Positions 36,612 through 46,400 of a stretch of DNA of 64,000 bases are shown here, in pieces. Numbering within the stretch: position 1 is the first letter of the stretch; each line of letters begins with the position of its first letter. The notes beneath the pieces are model-generated. The model searched no databases. It saw only the letters and a list, made by a program, of their open reading frames with translations, and was not told the origin of the DNA. The stretch is taken from NCBI RefSeq assembly GCF_020379485.1, contig NC_063450.1, forward strand, positions 49,380,681 to 49,444,680, in the 5' to 3' direction. The translations under genes and the position numbers were made by a program. Origin of the DNA: Brassica napus. Taxonomy: Eukaryota > Streptophyta > Magnoliopsida > Brassicales > Brassicaceae.

Positions 36612-36852
36612 TTGTTTCAACTCCATTGTGATACGCCCAATTCTTTATATTGTCAACAGGTTTTGTTATTAGCTTCTATGACCCTACTCGGACATTCACA
36701 AAATAGCCTCGTGAACTACAGCTTTGTGATCACCGTTAGCAACTTCTTTAGTAGACTAGCAGTGAGCACATCAATATACAACTTTACTAGTTCTGATTTT
36801 TTTTTTATGAATAATAAAGTGCATTTGCTTTGCGAAATCAAGAATGCCACGG
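36612..36852 (+). other. Exon-like piece, unrecognised
   Basis: An open frame without an ATG start reads QVLLLASMTLLGHSQNSLVN, YSFVITVSNFFSRL and NNKVHLLCEIKNATV, then hits GCCACG|GTAAGA, a good splice donor. It follows a MITE directly. Composition looks protein-like, but I cannot assign a family. It may be the second part of the same broken gene as 35780-35882. Confidence 0.3.
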
Positions 36853-37343
36853 TAAGAAAACATTGTATTTTTTTTGCTGCAACCATATCTGAAGAATATC
36901 ACTTTTAACATCTAAAAAACGATTTTATAGTGGTTAGTCCACCAATTTATTTAAAAAAAAAAAAACGATGTAACCAATTGATATTTTAAAAGTTTTGGAA
37001 TTTTTTTTTTGAAAAATGTTTTTAAAAAACGAGGTATATCAAATTGGGTATAGAACGTGAATGCCTTTTTGCTAGGGTGAAAAGGAAACACAACTCATGG
37101 CCAAGCAGATACTTCTCTCTTACTGTTTCATTTTATTTCATTTGTTATTTTATTCAAAAGAGTGAATCCTCAATATTTTCCATCACTTGATATGACCTTT
37201 CAGGAACCTTTTCTTTGTTCATCGAAAGTATTATTAAACAAGGTGAAATATAAAAATAAAATACCTTTTCGAACAGAATAAAAATAAAATACCTAAGAAC
37301 ATATAATAAACGATCATTCAGTATTTATTCTCTTTAATACATA
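36853..37343. other. Spacer
   Basis: AT-rich; nothing recognisable. Confidence 0.5.
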
Positions 37344-37922
37344 CTAGATTTTTTAAACGCGCTAAGCGCGGATAAGATATTACATGTATTTATCAATTCT
37401 AAAAAATAATATATAATCTTGTATTACAATATTTAAAAAATATAAAATAAGACTACGTAAAATAAATATTTTTTTTTTAATTTTCTTTGTGGAAATCATT
37501 ATGTTTTTTGATTGTTGTACTTGATTTCCATATTTGCATAGATACTTGTGATAGGTGAATAACTATATTTTTATTATCAGTAAATAATATATATTATTAA
37601 TATAATATAAAAATGAAATTATTTACTTTTTAAACAAATTTGTCTCATGTTGAGGAGTCGGTTATAGACATATCATATTCGAAGGAAACATTTTTACAGT
37701 TATCAATCTTCTTAACAGTCAAAAAACAAATCTGAATATCAAAACAATATCTCATACGATCTCTTTGTGGAATAAGTGCTCTGAAGAAATTGAATAGGAT
37801 AGGGAGATTTAAAAATAAATGAGATGACGTGGTAACTTCGGACTCTCTGATTGGTTGATTTTCCTATCCTACGTGGACATTCTCCCCATGATTTATATCC
37901 CCCTTTTAGTATTGTATATATT
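37344..37922 (-). mobile_element. Short non-autonomous Helitron
   Basis: On the minus strand the 3' end has a clean hairpin CGCGCTTAGCGCG, then TTTAAAAAAT and CTAG, followed by T. The other end, near 37922, reads TATATACAATACTAAAAGGG on minus, typical of Helitron 5' ends, but the leading TC has decayed. About 580 bp, non-coding, with no target duplication, as expected. Confidence 0.72.
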
Positions 37923-38873
37923 TCTACTTTTTTAGCAATGGATATTCACATTTATACCCTTAACAACCTACAACTATAACAACAAAATAAACTAATATGC
38001 ATATATTTGTCCCCAAAAGAAAAAAAAAAAACTAAAATGCAGTTTAAAAAAACGACAAAAGATCATTGATGAAACTCAACTAGCTAGATGTTTCTTTTAA
38101 CGAATGATAATCTTCAATAAAATATCATCTGAAGTAAATTTGAAAAATACAATTCGATATAGCCATGAGACGTTTTTTATTTTCTTGAATGATACTAATC
38201 AAATTAAAGACTTACTTTTAAAAGATTTGTACCATTATCGATCTCACCTATTCACGGTGTTAGTTTTGATTTATCATTCAACGTGAATAAATGCAAGTTA
38301 TGGGCCAGTTCAAGCCCATTATTATCGAGTTGGCCCATATTGCTATTAAGGATAAGAAGCTAAACAAAACACTTGTCGGGGCTCAAGGTCTGTCTAAGGT
38401 TTTTGTGGCATAGAAAATGTATGTGATTAGCTTTGTCAGTCACTGACTGAAAAAAACATATTGATACTTTCTTTTTGTCAATAACTTCCGCCGACATATG
38501 TTGAAATCTTTTAAGCTTTATAGGATATTCTGATTGACAACTTATTTTTCAAAAGAAGGGATAATGATTCAGGGAAGAAAAGAAATAGCGCAATCAGCGG
38601 CATGAATATGTTTTCCCGAAACCCCAAAGTAAAAAAGACTCAACACTTTGATGTTTTTTTTTCTTTGCATGCTTTACTTTTTCATCATTTTATCTCACTA
38701 AAATGTCAAAACTAAACTTACAAAACTGTAAGGTGCAACAAAGTCCTTGAGTTTCACAAGGATTATATATAAATCTTCATTTTACATATCAATTAATCAG
38801 GAGTGTGCAACTCTAACTTGTTTTCTTCTCATATTAATTATGTTTCTAAAATTGCAAGTTCAATATGGCACCC
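37923..38873. other. Spacer
   Basis: AT-rich intergenic DNA without a supportable gene. Confidence 0.5.
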
Positions 38874-39106
38874 TTTTTTTTTTTTTTTTTCTAACCGAGT
38901 ATCCTGTCCCCACCGAAGTGGTCCAGACTAGAGACCGAAGTGAGCATGGACGCTGTCAAGGCGTCACCATGTGGCTCACCGTGTAACGGTCTTCGGTCTC
39001 GGGTGCTGCAGCCCACATGTAAATTCCGCAGTGGCCAAGGCTCGAACCCAGAGGCGGGCACTCCAGCTGGAGCTCCTATACCACTAGACCAAAGCAACTT
39101 GGTTAA
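38874..39106 (-). mobile_element. tRNA-derived SINE
   Basis: On the minus strand it begins GTTGCTTTGGTCTAGTGGTA (A-box region), has GGGTTCGAGCC (B box) about 35 bp later, and ends CTCGGTTAG plus an A17 tail (the T run at 38874-38890). Its head resembles a tRNA but the sequence does not continue into a complete cloverleaf, so it is a SINE, not a tRNA gene. No clean target duplication was found. It lies about 260 bp upstream of the DUF1191 start codon. Confidence 0.82.
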
Positions 39107-39366
39107 TATATAACTCTTAAGACAAATAACTCTTTTTTTTTTAACAACAAACTTTACATATAACTAAAACCAAGCTAAAGTATAATATGAAATGTTCAGT
39201 TTTACTTTTGATAAGATCTGAGAGTCATTTACAGACCACACCAACCAAGGTAAAATATAATATTTAGACATGCATCATTATTTACTTATGACCCTACATT
39301 TACATGCCTTTCCTTGCACATTTTTTGTTCCAAAAGACAAAACAAAGAAACACGAAAAGAAAACAC

Positions 39367-40317
39367 ATGAACTCCAAATCTCTCACTTGTTGTGTTGTGT
39401 TCTTGCTACACACAAATTTATTATCTTCTACATCGCCATCATCTCTCATCCACGTCAACTCCACAACATCAATCCTCAATGTCACGTTACCACACTCCTT
39501 ATCTCAATCCCTTGAGGATTTCGCCCTCAAGACGTTAACAAACCAACATCATACCGGTTCTTTATACCGAGCTGTCTTACCTAAAAATTTATCAGGAATC
39601 GAAGTCTCCATAGTCCGTCTCACCGGGAAGAGCATTTGGAACGCCGGGGCCAGATTCAGCAACGTGCTTATTCCGGCAAGGTCAGTTTCGGTACCTCCTG
39701 CAAGGAGAGTCGCTATTGTGTACCAAAATCTAGGGAACTGGTCTAACCATTGGTATACCGTACCCGGTTACCGGTTAATCACTTATGTCTTAGGGTTTAG
39801 AGTTTTGGACGTGTCGGATCAAGACAACGTCAAAGAGATCAGTCTAAAGATGAAGAATCCTGTAAAGATCTTGTTTAGGGATTTATCGGATGAGAAAATG
39901 TTGTCTAGGGTAAGTTGCGTGAGTTTCAAGGCACAAAACGAAGACAAGGAAGCTGCTCGTATAAGCAGAATGATTCTCCCGGGCGTGTGTTATGGTTCAA
40001 GCCATGGAGACTACTCGGTGATCGAACATTTAGAGAAGGATAAGAAGAAGAAGGTGGCGTTGTGGCGGACCTGGTGGTGGCTGTGTATGGTGGGACTAGT
40101 ATTAGGGTTTGGAGTGTTATGGCTCTTAGGGTTTGTATGTACAATGGGGCTAAGGATTTTAAGAACGAAGAAGATTCAAGTGATGATGGAGAGGGAAGCT
40201 AATGATGGTGAAGTGTTTGAGAGCAGATGGGTTGGTGGAAGTAAAATGCCATCAGCAACTGTAACCAGAACCCTACCAGAGTCTGAATCCGGATTCGAAA
40301 ACTGTTCTCATGGATAA
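39367..40317 (+). CDS. DUF1191 single-pass membrane protein
   Basis: An intronless gene of 316 residues, orthologous to Arabidopsis At4g23720 by position and content. An N-terminal signal peptide (MNSKSLTCCVVFLLHTNLLS) is followed by a secreted domain with DUF1191 features (ALKTLTNQHHTGSLYRAVLP, LSGIEVSIVRLTGKSIW, VPPARRVAIVYQNLGNW, NWSNHWYTVPGYRL). A transmembrane helix lies near residues 240-265 (WLCMVGLVLGFGVLWLLGFV), ahead of a short basic cytosolic tail. Function is unknown; the topology suggests a plasma-membrane or endomembrane surface protein. I start at 39367, not the in-frame ATG 21 codons upstream, because only this choice puts the signal peptide at the N-terminus. Its stop is 101 bp from that of the convergent TNL gene. 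Confidence 0.9.
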   Translation: MNSKSLTCCVVFLLHTNLLSSTSPSSLIHVNSTTSILNVTLPHSLSQSLEDFALKTLTNQHHTGSLYRAVLPKNLSGIEVSIVRLTGKSIWNAGARFSNVLIPARSVSVPPARRVAIVYQNLGNWSNHWYTVPGYRLITYVLGFRVLDVSDQDNVKEISLKMKNPVKILFRDLSDEKMLSRVSCVSFKAQNEDKEAARISRMILPGVCYGSSHGDYSVIEHLEKDKKKKVALWRTWWWLCMVGLVLGFGVLWLLGFVCTMGLRILRTKKIQVMMEREANDGEVFESRWVGGSKMPSATVTRTLPESESGFENCSHG

Positions 40318-40418
40318 AATAAAAGTTTGAGTTTTATAAAAATATGTAACCAAAACTTACTAAATTCAAAAACCAGAACAATCTTCTTTGTTGAGGATCC
40401 TATCTTTGTTCCTCAGTT

Positions 40419-43400
40419 TCATGGCTTTATCTTTTTATTTTGCTGGCTGGAAACTTCTTCATTCCATCTAGAATATGTATCATAGTCCCTTTTGCCCCCA
40501 AGAACTGTAAATTGACATCCTATAATCTCCATTTTAATGTTGGCCTTGAACTCGAACATAAGCTCGCTGAATGTTGCATCTACTTCAGGTTCATTGCCTT
40601 CGTTTAGGATCAAAGAACCTCCAAATGCAAAGAGATGATCTTTCGCAAGTATAGGTATGTGAGACTCTCTCGACTCATCTCTCACAACACTGCCATCGCA
40701 TTTGCGCCTTATGCAACAAGCTACACGAGCAATACCACCAGAGTCATCGTCATAGACAGCTGACCGAGCAAGAAGCCTAATGCAAGCCTTATAGTTATAT
40801 CTCAAGAATCCAGGAAAGGGTCTTTGAATCATATGCACAACCTTCAATAAATCTCCTGAAGTTTGGTCTTTAAACATTCCAGGCTGTTCTTCACCAGGTA
40901 AGATTGTGTATCTGCTAGGTGATGCACTTATGAGCTCTCTTGCTTCTCTGTTGAGTTTCAAGCAGTTTGCAAAATTGAGACAGATGTCTGGATTGTGAAA
41001 CGAACCATGTATTCTCTCAAGAGACTCACACTCTTGTGCATTTAGCTCTGAAAGCGATTCTGGAAGCTGTGGAAGTGATGTAAGCTTTCTGCACTCTCCA
41101 ATGTCAAGCTTATGAAGTTGAGAGAAATATTTGATGCAGTCTGGAATGGTTTTCATATCTTCGTTACCACTCAAATCCAGTGAAACCGGAGTAGTATATG
41201 CTTTTCTCGGTAGACATTTTGGTAACATTTCTTCAATATTATTAGCCCTTATCGTCAGCCTTTTCTTGACACCAGAGACCCAACTAACTATTGCATTAAA
41301 CGGGAGACCGTCTACATAGTCTGAGAAGTCCACTTCTTCAAGTCTCTCGAGCTTTGAAATGTTCATAGAGATATTGGTCAGTTTCGAACAATAACGCATA
41401 CAGAGTTTATGCAGACTACAGAGATTCTCGATCCATGGAGGAACTTCTACTATTCCCGTGGAGCTTAGTTCAAGCTCCTCGATGCAGTCAGAGACATGTG
41501 GGAATGCACTGAGGCTTTCACAACGATCTGCTGAAAATTTCTTAAGGTTTGTGGCATTTGAGAGATTAGGAATCTCTTTGAGCTTTCCGGAGAAACTCAA
41601 ATCCATCACTCTGAGGCTCCTAAGTGGCTGAACTCGATAATAAATAAGGCCACGTGTCAGTTCAGTACATTATGAGAACTTGTGTAAGAAAATATTTCTG
41701 GAGAACTTACTAAGATTCCTTCCCAGAGTTTCTCAAGCTTGCTACATGTCATTATGAGTTCCACAAGGAACTCTGCAGAGAACTTGGAAGGCAAAGATCT
41801 CATAGGAAAGGAGTCCCAGTGTAGCAGTCTAAGTTTGTGGGGTAAATAGTTTAGACCCTGTGGCAGATTTAGTCTGGATTTAGCATTCCATGTCTCGTAT
41901 ATCTCCAAGAACTGAAGATTATGCATTCCTTTAAAGGCTTTCTTACTTATGGATAGCTCTCCATTGATTTTCGATGCATCGAATGATATGCCTAAGACAG
42001 TTGCTGTACCCTGAAAAAAAACTCCACAGAGTGAGAGACTATATCGTTAGATGTAAAGATAAGAGTGTAGAAGTGCTTACGGATTTGCAGGCAAGTACAT
42101 CCCTAATCTCCTCAGCATCAACCAAGAACTGACGTTTTCCAGGCTCGTGAACAGACTGTTGACAGACGATCTCTCTACCCATTTTTTGTAGCAGAGAGTG
42201 CATATGTATGTGTCCCCAATGAGTATCCACGAGAGATTTATCAGCTAAGGCTTTAAGTCCATGGTCAACGTCCAAGTTACTATTCTCAAGCAACGTCTTC
42301 ACAACCTCGACGTTCTTACCATTAAACAAACAAGCAATGTGAAGAAATATGGATTTATCTTTACTATGCAAAGCATCATAGCTGAATCTCAAAGTCTTCT
42401 CAATTTTACCATCAAGGCTTGTGTTAAGTCTTGGCATTGCATATTCCCACTCTTCCTTAGAAAACCCTCGCAAGTAGGAGCCCAAAACGGTTAAACCCAA
42501 AGGAAGATATCCAGCAAGATGAGTCACTTGTAGCGCGAGCTCCCTGATACCGACACAAGGAGGATGCTTTTGTCCAAAAGCAGATTGACAGAAGATCTCA
42601 AGAGCTTCGGTTCTAGACGGAAGTTCCACCTTGTATACAAGGTCGATACCATGTGCTTTCAGAAGCTGTCTATCTTGTGTGGTCACTACAATCCTACTTC
42701 CAGGACCAAACCATCGAGGCTCCTTTGCCAAGGCAATGAGTTGCTCCAGTTTATCTACATCATCAAGAACAACAAGAACTCTCTTGTCCTTCAACCTTTC
42801 TCTTACCACACCTAAATGAGGTATCTTAATGTCTTTATGGTTGATAAGCTTAGACAAACACTCTTCTTGCATATGCAACTTTGAACCGTAGTCGTCAAGG
42901 TTGATTCTCCTATATGTTTCTTTAATGTTCTCCATGAATGCACTATGCCGGAAGGTAGGAGACAGTCGAGTGTATAGAGCTCTTGCAATGGTTGTCTTCC
43001 CGATTCCCGCAGGACCCCAAACACCTACCATCCTCACTTCACTAGACTCTACAGATAACAATGGCTTCAGATTTTCGATATGAGAGTCTATTCCAACTAG
43101 ATCATCAAAGTCCCTTGAAGGTGTAACGTTTAATGCACTAGAGATATCCAACGCAAGTTTCTCAATCATATCCGCTTCATTGTTCCTACGGTGAAAGATA
43201 AAAAACAACCGCTCATTCACATATAATACATAAACTTGAGGCTTTTAATACCTGAACCCTAAAATTATTAACTGAACCCCAAATAAATTCGGATCCAAAA
43301 TAGATCTTAGATAGAGTTATCAAATCTATCCGAACCCAAAATATTATTAACAATACTATGATTCGAACTCGAAGTATTATTAACTCGAACAAATATAGAA

Positions 43401-46400
43401 AATCCGAATGAGAACTAAGAGCAGGTTTAACCGTGTCTCTTATTGGTGTATCTTAAGTAAATTGGGATTAAAATTAAATGAGAAAAATAGATTAAGGCAA
43501 TATACGCCTCTTAATTAGGAGTTAGAAGAAGCGTATACAGATGGACACCTGTCAAAGCATGATTGGCCAGAGGATAAGTTGAAGCGGTCTCGCCTCTCTC
43601 CTCTCCGTCTTTCTTCTCTCGTTCTCTCTTCTCTCCTTCTGTCGATTCTCTCTCGAGACGGCGATTCTCTACGCCGACGGCAACTTCTCCTCTCGTCGGC
43701 GGCTGTCTGGTTTCTCTCTCTCTCTTGGTGGATCTCGGTTTCTATTTCTTTCGGTGTCTCTCGGCGGCTACATCTTTTTCGGTGTCTCTGTCGACTCTTT
43801 CTCTTGTTTCTCTCTTTCGATGGCGACTTCTCTTTCCATCGGTGGATCTCTGGTTTCTCTCTCTCTTTCTCGGTGTGTCTTCCCTCGACGGCGACGAAAC
43901 TCCCTCACGGTGTCTCTCCTCGAAGGTAAAGCGAGTGTTGTGTTGTTTAATTATGCATGTATTTAGATTAGGCATGTTTTTGTTCTGATCAATTTTGCAT
44001 GTATTTTTATATGTTTGGTCTTGTCAATTCTGTATCCCGGTGGCTGTCAAGCACGACGGCGACGGAGAACTATCTCGGTGGATCTCCTCCAATGGAAAGG
44101 TAAAGCTTCTGATTCTTGTTGTTCGATTTTGAAGATTTTGATTTGTTTGTGGTGTGTCTTATTAAAACGTGTCTTGATTAATTTTGTTCTTTCTGTCTTT
44201 GTTTCGTCAGATGAATGGATTAATTTGCTTTTGTTCTTTGTGTTTGTAATCCGAATGTTGTAGGGAATTAACCAAGTCTTTGGAACAAAGCTCATTGCAA
44301 TACAGGTTAGCAATTACTCTTTTGTAGCTTTAGTTAATGGTCTGATGTAGCTTCTGGTCTGAATAGATGTAGCTTTTGTTCTTTGCTTTTGTTCTTTCCG
44401 TTTGTGGTGCTTCTGTTCTTTGCGGTGCTTTTGTTCTTTGCAATTACTCTGTTGTGTCCTGGTTAGCGTTAGTTAAAGGTCTGATGTAGCTTTAGTTAAT
44501 GGTCCAACTGTAATTAATGTTATGGTTAGCTTTAGTTAATGGGTCTGGTTAGCTTTAGTTAATGGTTAGGTAGAAATGAATGGTGTAGTGATGAATGTGT
44601 TAGATAGATGTCAACTCGGTATGGTTGTTGTGTTCAATTCTTTGATAGTTTCTCTAATCTATAAAAATTATTCATCATCCTCTTTCTTGAATTCATTTCA
44701 TACCGTGTTTCCTCCTCTCACTTCCTCATTATTTCCTTGTCCTCTATCTTTCTTGAGCGTGTTTTGGAGATGGATTCCAATCCATTTATGCATACAGGAA
44801 ACTTTGTTGATCTACTTAGTCAACAAAGTATTTCTTTTGCTAACTATGAAGATATCTCAACTTTGTCTTCATCTCAACTTCCTTCTCTTCACAGGGATGA
44901 TGTAGGTGAGCGTCGGGAACGGAAGACGTGGACTCCTACTGATGATATTCTGCTGATCAGCTCGTGGCTCAACACCAGCAAAGATCCAGTGGTTTCGAAC
45001 GAGCAAAAAGCAGGCACCTTCTGGAAAAGAGTTGCATCCTATTTCAACGCGAGTCCGAAGGCAGCTGGGGGCGAGGAGAGAACACCTAATAACTGTAAGC
45101 AGCGTTGGCACAAGATCAACGACTTGGTCTGCAAATTCTGTGGCGCGTACGAAGCTGCAACTAGGGAGAAAACCAGTGGCTGCAATGAGAATGATGTCCT
45201 GAAGAGAGCTCATGAGATTTACCACAACAACCTTAAGAAGAAATTCACTTTGGAGCATGCTTGGAAGGAACTGCGAAACGACCAGAAGTGGTGCGAAGTT
45301 GCAAGTGCCAGAAACGAGGGAAGCTCTAAGAAAAGGAAGTGTGAAGACGCTGAAGTCTCATCAGCCTCTCAACCATCTGAAAGCAAGCGTCCCGCTGGTG
45401 TTAAAGCATCAAAGGCCCGTAGGAAGGCGACTGTGGCTGAGGAGGCTCTCACGAATGGGTTTCAAAGTATGTGGGACATTAAACAGAAGGATTTGGAAGT
45501 GAAGGAAAGGTTGTCGAAGATGAAGATACTTGAGTCTCTTATTGCAAAGACAGAACCGCTAGCTGAGTATGAGGAAGCCCTCAAGAAGAAGCTCATCAGT
45601 GACCTAATGTTTACTTAGTGTAAGTGTTTCTTAAACTTGGTAGTTTCTTGTTTTAAACTTGGTAGTTTCTTGTTTCTTGGCTTCTTTTAAAACTTGTTAA
45701 CTGCTTGGTAGTTTTAAACTTGTTAACTGCTTGGTAGTGTTAAACTTGTTTATTGGCTTAGTTTTAAACTTCTTGTCTTTGTGTGATGATTGTCTCTGGC
45801 TTGTACTTGCTTTCAGGTGGAGTCAAGTGTCACGGAGTGGAGCATTGTGTCACGGGGTCAAGTCTCACTGAGTCTACTGTCGAGTGGAGCAATCAGAGTT
45901 TGGAGTCTAGTTTTTCTAGTATCGGAGTCTAGTGGGTGTAGTGTCACGTTTTAGTTGATCCGTAGTGTTTGTAATATTTGGAGTCTAGTGGAGCAATCAA
46001 TTGTGTTCACGGATTGACTGTAGTGTTTGTAAAATTTGGACTCTAGTCTTTGTAATATTTGGTTCACGGATGATCTACTTATCTATTTAAAGTGTTGTTG
46101 TTCGATTATGAAGAATCACACAATCACATTCTCGACTTCTCACATTTGAAATATCACAAAAACTCTAGTAGCAAATCTCATTCTCTCCATCTCACGGTTC
46201 TCTCCTTCTCACCATTCAACATATTACCCAATCTCATTCTCTCCTTCTCACCGTAATCTCTCCATCTCAATCTCTCCTTCTCACCAATCAAAATATTTGA
46301 TCAATACGCCAAACATATTATCTCCTTCTCACCTCACCATTCAAAGAAGATCAAGCCAAAAATAAAAATAAAAAATGGCATCGTCTTCTCATAACACATT

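Noticed and set aside
38891..39106. Possible tRNA gene on the minus strand
   Set aside because: A and B boxes are present but the sequence cannot complete a tRNA cloverleaf, is over 200 bp long and ends in a poly(A) tail, so it is a SINE.
39304..39366. Longer N-terminus of the DUF1191 protein
   Set aside because: The extra 21 residues are very basic and would bury the signal peptide; the ATG at 39367 gives a normal secreted topology.
43579..43988. Several overlapping frames on both strands (up to 116 codons)
   Set aside because: Composition artefact of the CTCTCT/TCGGTGG-rich left part of the Harbinger element.
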